Position numbers and translations under genes: made by a program
In this document: piece after piece, positions 1 through 6,571 of the stretch
How positions within the stretch are numbered: position 1 is the stretch's first letter
How the letters are laid out: every line of letters starts with the position of its first letter
Notes under the pieces: model-generated
What the model was told of the DNA's origin: nothing
What the model saw: only the letters and a program-made list of their open reading frames with translations
Database searches by the model: none
Source: an uncultured Eubacteriales bacterium
GTDB lineage: Bacteria; Bacillota_A; Clostridia; Christensenellales; Aristaeellaceae
Direction: 5' to 3'
Assembly (NCBI GenBank): GCA_902775835.1
Contig: CACYNZ010000254.1
Coordinates: 1-7,442, forward strand
Length of the DNA: 7,442 nt

Positions 1-486
1 GTGCTGCTCGACTGCATCAACATGCGGGGCGGCAAGAATCTGTCCAAGGACGAGAAGTACGCCATGATGACGGAGGCCTGCAGCTTTGTGAATCTGAAGT
101 TTGCAGAGCTTACCAACAAGTATCCTTTCGAGCTTTCAGGCGGTCAGATGCAGCGACTGATGATTGCACGCATTTTCCTTCTGAAGCCGGATATTCTTCT
201 GGCTGATGAACCGACTTCCATGATCGATGCCTGTTCAAGAGCGACCATTCTTGATATGCTTCTGAACCTCAGAAATGAAACCGGCATGACGGTTATCTTC
301 ATTACGCATGATATCGGTCTGGCCTATTATATTTCTGATGCAGTCTATATTATGGAGCACGGAAAGTTCGTGGAAAGCGGACGCGCGGAAGATGTCATTC
401 TGAATCCGAAAGCGCCATATACCAAGCGGCTGATTTCGGATGTCCCGAAAATTCATGAACCGTGGGATCTTTCCACTGTCGGCTGA
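1..486 (+). CDS. ABC transporter ATP-binding protein, peptide/oligosaccharide (Opp/Dpp) type, C-terminal part
   Basis: The reading frame is open from the first base, so the true start and the Walker A motif lie upstream of the window. Only the last 161 residues are seen. They contain the ABC signature LSGGQMQR (window residues 45-52), Walker B DILLADE (64-70) with the catalytic Glu, a D-loop reading SMIDA, and the switch His in FITHD (H103). The tail [15 protein letters not shown] is typical of ATPases of oligopeptide, dipeptide and nickel importers, a family that also includes cello- and other oligosaccharide importers. It would act on the cytoplasmic face, hydrolysing ATP to drive import. 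The GH3 gene 73 bp downstream, same strand, suggests a beta-glucoside or oligosaccharide substrate, but that is inference from context. A hairpin terminator follows directly, so it is probably the last gene of the transporter operon. The ATPase family is certain; the substrate is unknown. Confidence 0.93.
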   Translation: MLLDCINMRGGKNLSKDEKYAMMTEACSFVNLKFAELTNKYPFELSGGQMQRLMIARIFLLKPDILLADEPTSMIDACSRATILDMLLNLRNETGMTVIFITHDIGLAYYISDAVYIMEHGKFVESGRAEDVILNPKAPYTKRLISDVPKIHEPWDLSTVG

Positions 487-494
487 TTCTCCAT

Positions 495-524
495 GCAGGT
501 CTCCGGAAACGGGACCTGCTTTTT
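495..524 (+). terminator. Rho-independent terminator after the ABC transporter gene
   Basis: GCAGGTC (495-501) pairs with GACCTGC (513-519). A further CC/GG pair can form inside, with one bulged T, followed by T5 (520-524). It starts 8 bp after the TGA of the ATPase gene and ends 35 bp before the GH3 start. It probably separates the two genes or attenuates read-through into GH3. A TATACT at 535-540 could be a -10 box for GH3, but no matching -35 is visible at 16-18 bp upstream, so I do not call a promoter there. Confidence 0.8.
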
Positions 525-559
525 GAACATTCAATATACTGGGAAGGAAAGGTGAAGGC

Positions 560-2656
560 ATGCAGGCAAGAGTGATGAATGGATATTATCTCTATTCCAA
601 CGGGGGCGGCGGACCGGATATCGGCGTGAGCAGAAAGGAACACGTGAAGATTGAGGACGGTCTTGTGTTCCGGAAATTGTCGCAGACCAGTGGTCTCCTG
701 CCGTTTGAAGACTGGAGACGGAGTGACCTGGAACGGGCGGAAGACCTTGCTGCGCGCCTTTCCCGGGAAGACATCGCGGGACTCATGCTGTATTCTTCGC
801 ACCAGATTGTTCCGTTTGTCGGACGGGATGGCTTTATGGGGCACTACGACGGAGGAGCCTATGATCCGGATGTTCATGCGCCGGATGCCCTCACGGATGA
901 GCAGAAGTGCATGATTGAGCATGACAGAATCCGGCATATTCTTCAGATGTCGGTGCAGGACGCAGAAACCTCTGCAAAATGGAGCAACCGTCTCCAGGCA
1001 CTCTGCGAAGAACAGGAACTCTGTATTCCGGTCAATATTTCCACCGATCCGAGGCACGGAGCATCCGGAGGAAGAGCTGAATTCAAGCAGACAGGAAAGG
1101 ATGTTTCCAAATGGCCGGAAGGGATCGGCATGGTGGCAGCCGGAGATCCGGAGCTTGTCAGGCAGTTTGCCCATACGGCTGCCCTGGAATACAGGGCACT
1201 GGGCATTACAACAGCCCTGGGACCACAGATTGATCTGAGCACTGAGCCAAGATGGATGCGCATGGAAGACACGCTTGGCAGCCAGCCTGAACAGGTAATT
1301 GAATTTGTGAAAGCCTATTGCGATGGCATGCAGACCACCCGGGATGCAGACGATGGCTGGGGAAGAGAAAGCGTTCTGACCATGGTCAAGCATTGGCCGG
1401 GCGGAGGAAGCGGAGAAGGAGGGCGGGATGCGCACTATCCTTATGGATGTTTTGCGGTGTATCCCGCAGGAAAGTTTGAAACGCATCTCAGACCGTTTAC
1501 GGAAGGCGCGTTTCATCTGGATGGCCCAACCGGGACTGCGGCATCGGTCATGCCTTACTATACTGTCTCATGGACAGCGGAAAATGAGAAAGTCGGCAAT
1601 GCCTATTCACGCTATATCATCCATGATCTCCTCAGGGAAAAGTACGGTTTTGACGGTGTGGTCTGCACGGACTGGGGCATCACGGGGGATCCGGCGGAAA
1701 CCATGGATTCCTTTGGAAGCAGATGCTACGGCACGGCCCATCTGTCGGAAGCAGAGCGCCATCTTCGCATTATCCTCAACGGTGTGGATCAGTTCGGAGG
1801 CAACGACCGGGCGCAGCCGATCTTGCAGGCGTGGGAAATCGGAGACCGTCTTTTCGGAAAAATGTGGATGCGCAGGCGCATGGAGCGCTCGGCTGTCCGT
1901 CTGCTGAGAAACATGTTCCGAGTGGGGCTTCTTTTGAAGGGAAAATGTACAGTGGAAAGTGGCAGGTTTCCTCTGAAAGTGTATGTTCCATTGAGGACCA
2001 TCTCAGCGCATAAATCGTTCATCCGTACGATGGAACCGGAGAAAACCGTGGATCCTCTTGAGTACTGTGATCTGCCGGAAGGCATGGAGCGTGTCAGTGA
2101 TCCCGAGCAGGCGGATATTGCACTGGTGTTTATGGAAAGCCCCCTGTCAGATCCGTATGATCCAAAGGACCGGGAAGCGGGAGGAAATGGATATGTTCCT
2201 CTGACGCTCCAGTATCGTCCCTATACAGCGGAGTCCGCGAGAGACCACAGCATCGGATACGGAGATGCAAGGGAAGGCGGATGCGACCGCAGCTACAGGG
2301 GGAAACGCAATACCTGCTACAATGAAAACGATCTGGATCAGCTTGAGGATACCCGGAAACGCATGGGCAGAAAACCGGTATTTGCCGTGATGCATATGCA
2401 TAACCCGGCAGTCATGTCCGAGGTGGAACCGCTGGCAGACGTGATTCTGGTTCATTTCGGAATTGAGATGGAAGTATTGTTTGATATGATCACCGGCAGA
2501 AGAAAACCGGAAGGCAAGCTTCCCTATACGCTTCCGCTGAATATGGAAGTGATTGAAAAGCACGGTGAGGACGATCCATGCGAATGGACACCGTATTGTG
2601 ATTCCGAGGGAAGAGAGTACAGAAGAGGGTATTCTGCATTCTCCGGCAATTCGTAA
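560..2656 (+). CDS. Glycoside hydrolase family 3 protein (beta-glucosidase-like), cytoplasmic, shortened at the domain junction
   Basis: This 698-residue protein is recognisable as GH3. In the N-terminal (alpha/beta)8-type domain it has the substrate-binding stretch STDPRHG (161-167), EPRW (229-232), the KHWPGGG motif (277-283) and the expected nucleophile Asp371 in GFDGVVCTDWG. The C-terminal alpha/beta domain is seen in ADVILVHFGIEMEVLFDMITGRR-like sequence and EGKLPYTLP (651-659). Family members remove terminal beta-linked sugars. No signal peptide is present, so it likely acts in the cytoplasm on oligosaccharides brought in by the upstream ABC system (inference). The ATG at 560 is chosen because AAAGGTG lies 5 bp upstream; the in-frame ATG at 575 has a weaker site. 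Odd point: after RLLRNMFRVGLL (447-458) only about 14 residues precede KVYVP, where relatives I know have roughly 50, including a VVLLKN-type strand. An internal in-frame deletion is likely, and activity is uncertain. Exact sugar specificity cannot be read. Confidence 0.9.
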   Translation: MQARVMNGYYLYSNGGGGPDIGVSRKEHVKIEDGLVFRKLSQTSGLLPFEDWRRSDLERAEDLAARLSREDIAGLMLYSSHQIVPFVGRDGFMGHYDGGAYDPDVHAPDALTDEQKCMIEHDRIRHILQMSVQDAETSAKWSNRLQALCEEQELCIPVNISTDPRHGASGGRAEFKQTGKDVSKWPEGIGMVAAGDPELVRQFAHTAALEYRALGITTALGPQIDLSTEPRWMRMEDTLGSQPEQVIEFVKAYCDGMQTTRDADDGWGRESVLTMVKHWPGGGSGEGGRDAHYPYGCFAVYPAGKFETHLRPFTEGAFHLDGPTGTAASVMPYYTVSWTAENEKVGNAYSRYIIHDLLREKYGFDGVVCTDWGITGDPAETMDSFGSRCYGTAHLSEAERHLRIILNGVDQFGGNDRAQPILQAWEIGDRLFGKMWMRRRMERSAVRLLRNMFRVGLLLKGKCTVESGRFPLKVYVPLRTISAHKSFIRTMEPEKTVDPLEYCDLPEGMERVSDPEQADIALVFMESPLSDPYDPKDREAGGNGYVPLTLQYRPYTAESARDHSIGYGDAREGGCDRSYRGKRNTCYNENDLDQLEDTRKRMGRKPVFAVMHMHNPAVMSEVEPLADVILVHFGIEMEVLFDMITGRRKPEGKLPYTLPLNMEVIEKHGEDDPCEWTPYCDSEGREYRRGYSAFSGNS

Positions 2657-2661
2657 GCATG

Positions 2662-2700
2662 AAAAAAACCAGCCTGAACAATTCGTTCAGACTGGTTTTT
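2662..2700. terminator. Bidirectional Rho-independent terminator between GH3 and tRNA-Leu
   Basis: CCAG-C-CTGAAC (2669-2679) pairs with GTTCAG-A-CTGG (2685-2695) around an AATTC loop, with one C/A mismatch. A7 (2662-2668) lies on the left and T5 (2696-2700) on the right, so both strands end in a U tract. It lies 5 bp past the GH3 stop and 3 bp past the tRNA 3' end, and so serves both convergent genes. Confidence 0.9.
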
Positions 2701-2703
2701 GTG

Positions 2704-2785
2704 TGCGGCCGACGGGACTTGAACCCGAACCCCTTGCAGGACACGCCCCTCAAACGTGCGCGTATGCCGATTCCGCCACAGCCGC
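2704..2785 (-). tRNA. tRNA-Leu (anticodon GAG)
   Basis: Read on the minus strand, GCGGCTG (from 2785) pairs with CGGCCGC (ending 2705) as a 7-bp acceptor stem containing one U-G pair, followed by discriminator A2704. After TG comes a D arm GCG/CGC whose loop holds GG. The anticodon arm is CACGT-TTGAGGG-GCGTG, giving anticodon GAG, which reads CUC and CUU. A long variable arm (CCT-GCA-AGG) marks it as class II, as expected for Leu. The T loop is TTCAAGT. Length is 82 nt and CCA is not encoded. The outermost T-stem pair is a T-T mismatch, the only irregularity. Several apparent short ORFs across this segment are shadows of the tRNA. Confidence 0.96.
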
Positions 2786-2800
2786 AAAGCAACGTCGATA

Positions 2801-2828
2801 ATTATAGCAGGGTTCCAGAAAATGTCAA
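2801..2828 (-). promoter_or_regulatory. Consensus sigma-A promoter of tRNA-Leu
   Basis: On the minus strand, TTGACA (2828-2823) is separated by 16 bp from TATAAT (2806-2801). Both hexamers are perfect. The predicted start of transcription is near 2794, about 9 nt before the mature tRNA 5' end at 2785. This fits a strong, short-leader stable-RNA promoter. Confidence 0.9.
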
Positions 2829-2923
2829 GGAAGAAAAACATGGATTATTACTGCGAGGTTTTGACCGGATAACACAAGTACCATGAGCACAGGTTTTGCG
2901 GATCAACATGGGCCGGGCATGCA

Positions 2924-2952
2924 TTGACACGGTCCCCTGGAAAGCATATGAT
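2924..2952 (+). promoter_or_regulatory. Strong sigma-A promoter of the secreted LDT/CapA-like gene
   Basis: TTGACA (2924-2929), a 17-bp spacer and TATGAT (2947-2952) form a near-perfect sigma-A promoter. Transcription would start near 2959, leaving a leader of only about 20 nt that contains the AAAGGGGG ribosome site (2963-2970). The TTG at 2924 that opens the longest reading frame is thus the -35 box and not a start codon. Confidence 0.85.
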
Positions 2953-2977
2953 TCTGTGGAATAAAGGGGGAACCGCG

Positions 2978-4378
2978 ATGAAGAACAAAGCTGTTGCATG
3001 CCTGCTTTTTCAGCTTTTCTGCCTTTTCCTGTTTCAGGCAAAAGGCGAAGATAGGATGACAGCAGTCTTCCAGGGGGACATCATCGGGTTTGGAGACAAT
3101 GCAATCGTGCTTGTGTCACCGGAGCGCGGTGAAGCAGAGTTCCAGCTGTCTCAAGGTGAAAGAAAGGTCCGGAAGCTGGCTTTTTCTGTGGATGAGGGGT
3201 ACAATACCCTGCTTTGGGATGGACTGGGGGACTGGGAAGAGGTTCTGGACCAGGGACCGGTGCATCTGGAGGGCACTGTGACCGGGAAATCCGGAACGTC
3301 CTATGCTGTTTCGGGAAGCGGTACTGCCGGAAAAGCTAACCAGCATGTACTGTATGCTCTTCCCGTTTCAGATGAACTGTATGCCGGGGAAGAATGGAGC
3401 TGTGAAACAGCGCTGGTGCGGCCTGGCAGAGTGCAGATGGATGTGTACAGTCCGGACGGGGAACTGGTTGTAACGAAAAAAGCGAAACTGGCAGGAACGC
3501 CTGCCACCGGAAGTGTTTCATGGAATGGCAGAAAAGGGAAAAGCACGCTTCCGGAAGGTGTCTATCATATCAGGATTTTTCCGGAAGGAGACGAAACAGG
3601 AGGCGCGCAAACGGATATCCGCCTGCTGCATGAGCGCGCTGATGAGGAGCTCCCTGTCACCGATGAAGCGGCTGTGGAAAAAACGGATGATCTGGAAAAC
3701 CTCTGGAATGATCTGATCCGACCCGTTGTGGTGGCCGATATTGCAGCAGCAAAACAGCAGCCTGTCCGGGCTGAACCCAAATCATCCAGCAGGACAGTGG
3801 GACGCGTTTACGGTCAGACAGAGCTGATAGAAATACTGGGAACAGAAGGAAAATGGGCCAGGGTGAGAGTGGACGGTCAGAATCAGGAGGAAAGAACAGA
3901 AGGATACATTCCGCTGAGCCGTCTCAAAATTGTTCAGCCTTGTCAGGAATATGCCCTCGTGGTGGATGCGTCCCGACAGACGCTGACGGTTTTCCGGGAA
4001 GGAAAGATTCTGGGCAGCATGCCGGTTTCCTTTGACCAGACAGCTGACAGACGTGTGCCTGCGGGCTCCTATCTGACCGGTCTGCATGCTGGAAGTTCGA
4101 AGTCCAATGGATACCTGCTCGACTGCATCCTCCGGTATTCCGGAAAGAGCAGCATCAGGCGCGAGGGCTATAAAAAAAAAGGAGAAGATCAGGAACTACT
4201 CAGAGCTCCGGGACAGGGAAGGCAGGACCGGCAACAGCGGGGATATTTTGATTCCGGATTCGCAAGACGGGACGATCAATGCATACTGGCTGTGGACACA
4301 TATCCCTGCCAACTGCAGGCTGGAAATACTGGGCGGAGCAGAAGAAACGCTGTCATCCACATCCGGTGCGATCCGTGA
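2978..4378 (+). CDS. Secreted multidomain protein, 5' part: FlgD-Ig-like, SH3b-like and L,D-transpeptidase (YkuD)-like regions; frameshifted after 4180
   Basis: The ATG at 2978 is chosen because AAAGGGGG lies 7 bp upstream and a signal peptide follows: MKNK, then a hydrophobic stretch to about residue 21. Residues 30-115 and 140-215 look like FlgD-Ig beta domains; the second has the VQMDVYSPDGELV, VSWNGR and LPEGVYHIRIF pattern. Residues 248-320 resemble a bacterial SH3 domain (R-A-E-P start, GKWARVRV, EGYIPLSRLKIV). Residues 325-401 match the start of a YkuD domain (YALVVDASRQTLTVFREGK, MPVSFDQ, VPAGSYLTG). After Lys401, at an A9 tract, this frame becomes Arg/Gln-rich non-homologous sequence to the stop at 4376-4378, while the rest of the protein continues in another frame. 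As written, a 466-residue product would lack the transpeptidase catalytic region. The family's normal role is peptidoglycan cross-linking outside the membrane. Domain calls are by eye; SH3b and YkuD are the firmest. Confidence 0.75.
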   Translation: MKNKAVACLLFQLFCLFLFQAKGEDRMTAVFQGDIIGFGDNAIVLVSPERGEAEFQLSQGERKVRKLAFSVDEGYNTLLWDGLGDWEEVLDQGPVHLEGTVTGKSGTSYAVSGSGTAGKANQHVLYALPVSDELYAGEEWSCETALVRPGRVQMDVYSPDGELVVTKKAKLAGTPATGSVSWNGRKGKSTLPEGVYHIRIFPEGDETGGAQTDIRLLHERADEELPVTDEAAVEKTDDLENLWNDLIRPVVVADIAAAKQQPVRAEPKSSSRTVGRVYGQTELIEILGTEGKWARVRVDGQNQEERTEGYIPLSRLKIVQPCQEYALVVDASRQTLTVFREGKILGSMPVSFDQTADRRVPAGSYLTGLHAGSSKSNGYLLDCILRYSGKSSIRREGYKKKGEDQELLRAPGQGRQDRQQRGYFDSGFARRDDQCILAVDTYPCQLQAGNTGRSRRNAVIHIRCDP

Positions 4379-5249
4379 GCAGGCGGCAACACAGGGTTCG
4401 CTAGAAGAAGTTCCGTCGGTTCCGGTGGAACATGATTATCAGGTGAGGGTGACACTCGCCGGCGCGGCAGCATTTGCCGACGAAAAGGATGCAGCGCGGC
4501 TGGAAATGCTGAAACCATTCTTTTCAGATGATGATGCGACAGTTGTGCTGCTGGATACCGTGGTGTCAGATACTCCGCTTACGATGAATGCATCGGAAGG
4601 GTCGGTATGCCGTTCCTATGTACTGAAAACGCTGAAGGAGATATCTGTTGAAGCAGTCAGTCTTACAACAGAGCACTATGCCGATTATCAGGGTGAAGGA
4701 CGTTTTCAGACCAGAAGCAGTCTCAGGCAGAACGGGATCGGCATGATCGGTGATGGAAACCTGTTCGCTGCTGGCACGGCGTTCCGGGTTGGCTTTACCG
4801 GACTGCGGGAGGAAGAATTCCTTCAGAATCAGAATATGTTGATGGAGCGGATCAGAGAGGTCTCCGAAAAGAACTGCGATGTGGCAGTCTGTCTGCTTTA
4901 CTGTGAAACTCCGGCAGTAAGGGAAGAAATGGCGGAGGCGGCAGTGGAAGCCGGTTCAGGCCTGGTGATCTGCTGCGGCAGAGGTGCAGCAGGAGGAATC
5001 CAGAAGGTAAATGGCGTTCCGGTTATTCTGAATCCGGGCTGCCTTATGGGCGATGCAGAGAACGATACGATTGTGTTTACACTGTCCTTTCTCTTCCAGG
5101 GCCATCATTATGCAGGGGTATGCGTGGAACCGCAGGTGCTGCAGTGGAATGCAGATCAGATAGCGGTAAGCACGGATGAAAATGCATATGAACAGTTTAC
5201 AAAGGATGGAACCGTGAACATTCAAAAGAGCATGTGGTTTGAGAAATAA
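4086..5249 (+). CDS. Secreted multidomain protein, 3' part: YkuD C-terminal remnant and CapA (poly-gamma-glutamate synthesis)-like domain, catalytic motifs lost
   Basis: This frame opens at an ATG inside the upstream gene with no ribosome site. Meaningful homology begins at about 4182, just past the A9 tract, so it is best read as the continuation of the preceding gene (together about 756 residues). First comes a YkuD C-terminal end, DGTINAYWLWTHIPANCRLEIL (4269-4334), but the expected SHGCIR-type catalytic motif just before it reads NSGDILI. After a linker, from about 4438 to 5150, the order of blocks follows CapA metallophosphatase-like proteins: VRVTLAGAAAF (usual GD is GA), VVLLDTVVS (usual NLE), AVSLTTEHYADYQGEG (usual NNHxxDxG), VCLLYCETP (usual H-W-G-E) and VPVILNPGCLMG (usual YSLGNF). 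Nearly all metal and catalytic positions are replaced. Uninterrupted coding over 1 kb argues for recent or functional frameshift. A strong terminator follows. Could be a pseudoenzyme or a decaying gene. Confidence 0.65.
   Translation: MLEVRSPMDTCSTASSGIPERAASGARAIKKKEKIRNYSELRDREGRTGNSGDILIPDSQDGTINAYWLWTHIPANCRLEILGGAEETLSSTSGAIREQAATQGSLEEVPSVPVEHDYQVRVTLAGAAAFADEKDAARLEMLKPFFSDDDATVVLLDTVVSDTPLTMNASEGSVCRSYVLKTLKEISVEAVSLTTEHYADYQGEGRFQTRSSLRQNGIGMIGDGNLFAAGTAFRVGFTGLREEEFLQNQNMLMERIREVSEKNCDVAVCLLYCETPAVREEMAEAAVEAGSGLVICCGRGAAGGIQKVNGVPVILNPGCLMGDAENDTIVFTLSFLFQGHHYAGVCVEPQVLQWNADQIAVSTDENAYEQFTKDGTVNIQKSMWFEK
4172..4180 (+). other. A9 homopolymer at the frame break (possible slippage or phase-variation site)
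   Basis: Nine consecutive A residues follow GGCTAT. Upstream homology runs in one frame into three AAA Lys codons. Downstream homology (NYSEL, then NAYWLWTHIP) runs in the frame reached by removing one A or adding two. Adding a single A leads to a TGA near 4250. A tract of this length is known to allow RNA polymerase slippage and slipped-strand mutation, and it is also a common place for sequencing errors. The sequence cannot tell these apart. Confidence 0.7.
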
Positions 5250-5250
5250 A

Positions 5251-5300
5251 AAACACGGCAGCTGCTTTCTTGTGAGGAATGACAGCTGCCGTGTTTTTTT
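5251..5300. terminator. Bidirectional Rho-independent terminator between the CapA-like gene and the methyltransferase gene
   Basis: AAACACGGCAGCTG (5251-5264) is a perfect 14-bp inverted match to CAGCTGCCGTGTTT (5283-5296), with an 18-nt loop. T7 (5294-5300) follows on the plus strand, and an A-rich tract (5244-5253) provides the U run for the minus strand. The TAA of the plus-strand gene touches its left edge, and the minus-strand methyltransferase ends 25 bp to the right. Confidence 0.95.
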
Positions 5301-5324
5301 GCTGATCAGTGCCGGCCAGGGGGG

Positions 5325-6452
5325 TTATTTTGCAAAGAATGTCAGTATCTGACATTCCAGCCGGCCGTTGTAGACCCTGCGTCGTTTGTCGGCTTTCATG
5401 CCGAAGAATTCTTCGAAAGCAGGATCGGTTGCGATCACGGTCATGCTCCAGGTGGGATTGCGGCGGAACAGTTTTCCCATGGCTGCGTATAGACGACGAC
5501 AGCTTTTCTGGTCGCCCATTCGCTCTCCGTACGGCGGATTGCACAGAAAAACACCGTTGGTCAGATCCATGGTCAATGAAGCGAGATCCTGCCGGTGAAC
5601 CTGGATATGTCCATCCAGTCCGGCCTGATGAATATGCCTGCGTGCAAGGACGAGGGCATTGTCATCAATGTCTGAGCCGGCAATGTTCTGAATGCGGTCA
5701 ATTTCAAATTCGCTCTTAACCTGTTCGCGTATCTGCTTCAGCTGGTTCTGATCAGTGAAGGCATAGTTTTCACATGCAAAGGAACGAAGCATGCCGGGGG
5801 CTCTGTGTCCCTCCCGGAAAGCAGCTTCAATAAGCAGGGTTCCGGTGCCGCAGCATGGATCATATAATGGCATGCCCGGACGCCACGGGGAAACTTCCAC
5901 CATGACGGCGGCAAGTGTTTCGCGAAGTGGTGCTTCTCCGTTCCAGGTGCGGTAGCCGCGGCGGCTCAGCCCCTCACCACAGAGGTCAAGACACAGGCGG
6001 GCATGATTTTCATGAATGGAAAAATGAATGGAATAGGGGAAACCGGTTTCCGGAAATACTTTCTGGCCCCTTGCTTTCCTGAGGCGCTCGATGATGGCTT
6101 TCTTGCAGACGGACTGGCAGTCGGAGATGCTCATCAGCTGGGAACGGGCACACTTGCCGTTGACGTTGATCTTTGCATCCGGGGGCAGAAGCTGTTCCCA
6201 TTCGACCGAGCGGACAAGCTGGAACCAGTCTTCAAAAGTAAGAACATCCTGAAGAGCCAGTTCGAGCATGACGCGATCAGCAAAGCGCAGCCTCAGGCAG
6301 CAGAGAAAGGCACCGGCAAGGTCTGACGTAAAGGAGACACCACCGAGAACAGCATGCACATTCTGCATGCCAAGACGGCGAAGTTCTCCGGCGACAAGAC
6401 CTTCAGTGGAAAAGGCAGCGGTGGCGAAGCAGTTCAGGTGAAGAAAATCCAC
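5325..6452 (-). CDS. THUMP-domain class I SAM-dependent RNA methyltransferase (RlmL/YpsC-like)
   Basis: This is a complete 375-residue protein, the usual size for single-unit Gram-positive members of the RlmL N-terminal/YpsC group. Residues 1-160 are a THUMP-type RNA-binding region, opening with FATAAFSTEGLVAGELRRLG and ending in LDLCGEGLSRRGYR (155-167). PLRETLAA (175-182) leads into the Rossmann methyltransferase domain. SAM motif I is DPCCGTGTLLIEAA (198-211), an acidic motif II region is GSDID (259-263), and the catalytic NPPYGERM is at 305-312; NPPY is typical of N-methylation of bases such as guanine N2. It is expected to be a cytoplasmic rRNA (or tRNA) modifying enzyme; the target position is not readable. 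The start is a GTG with AGAGGT about 8 bp upstream. It is monocistronic, with its own promoter and a shared bidirectional terminator. All motifs are intact. Confidence 0.93.
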   Translation of the reverse strand: MDFLHLNCFATAAFSTEGLVAGELRRLGMQNVHAVLGGVSFTSDLAGAFLCCLRLRFADRVMLELALQDVLTFEDWFQLVRSVEWEQLLPPDAKINVNGKCARSQLMSISDCQSVCKKAIIERLRKARGQKVFPETGFPYSIHFSIHENHARLCLDLCGEGLSRRGYRTWNGEAPLRETLAAVMVEVSPWRPGMPLYDPCCGTGTLLIEAAFREGHRAPGMLRSFACENYAFTDQNQLKQIREQVKSEFEIDRIQNIAGSDIDDNALVLARRHIHQAGLDGHIQVHRQDLASLTMDLTNGVFLCNPPYGERMGDQKSCRRLYAAMGKLFRRNPTWSMTVIATDPAFEEFFGMKADKRRRVYNGRLECQILTFFAK

Positions 6453-6485
6453 AACACAGCACCTCTCATGAATCAGAGTGGCTGC

Positions 6486-6514
6486 ATTATACTTTGAGGA
6501 GCTCTACATGTAAA
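6486..6514 (-). promoter_or_regulatory. Sigma-A promoter of the methyltransferase gene
   Basis: On the minus strand, TTTACA (6514-6509) is separated by 17 bp from a perfect TATAAT (6491-6486). Predicted start is near 6479, giving a leader of about 27 nt with the AGAGGT ribosome site before the GTG at 6452. It lies close to the divergent rightward promoter; the two -35 regions are about 5 bp apart. Confidence 0.85.
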
Positions 6515-6519
6515 GCTTG

Positions 6520-6548
6520 TTGCGGCATAACGTTCAATCTGTTATAAT
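6520..6548 (+). promoter_or_regulatory. Sigma-A-like promoter of the darA-holB unit
   Basis: A perfect TATAAT at 6543-6548 has a weak -35, TTGCGG (6520-6525), at 17 bp. Transcription would start near 6554-6555. The leader to the darA ATG is then about 120 nt and includes the hairpin-forming segments and the small ORF described separately. Confidence 0.65.
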
Positions 6549-6571
6549 GAGTCAGGCAAAGTGCACTTTAC

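Noticed and set aside
523..540. TTGAAC and TATACT as a promoter for the GH3 gene
   Set aside because: The spacing is only 6 bp. No -35-like hexamer lies 16-18 bp before TATACT, where the terminator stem sits.
395..1516. Long minus-strand open frame of 373 codons opposite the ABC and GH3 genes
   Set aside because: It is antisense to well-recognised coding sequence, has no family motifs, no ribosome site, and a composition typical of a shadow frame.
2490..2841. Overlapping short open frames on both strands around 2490-2886
   Set aside because: They run through the GH3 3' end, the terminator and the tRNA gene, which explain the sequence fully.
2845..2923. Gap between the tRNA promoter and the next promoter, checked for a small RNA or ORF
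   Set aside because: I see no hairpin with a T run, no start with a ribosome site and no repeat there.
2924..2977. TTG start at 2924 giving an 18-residue extension of the secreted protein
   Set aside because: The TTG lies in the -35 box of the promoter, upstream of the predicted transcript start. The ATG at 2978 has a good ribosome site and a signal peptide.
4..4129. A 15-base identical stretch (CTGCTCGACTGCATC) at 4-18 and 4115-4129
   Set aside because: Both copies encode LLDCI in unrelated coding sequences. No longer similarity flanks them, so it is chance identity and not a repeat element.
5309..5719. Plus-strand open frame of 136 codons and neighbours opposite the methyltransferase
   Set aside because: The minus-strand protein carries intact SAM and NPPY motifs; the plus-strand frames are Cys/Arg-rich shadows without start signals.
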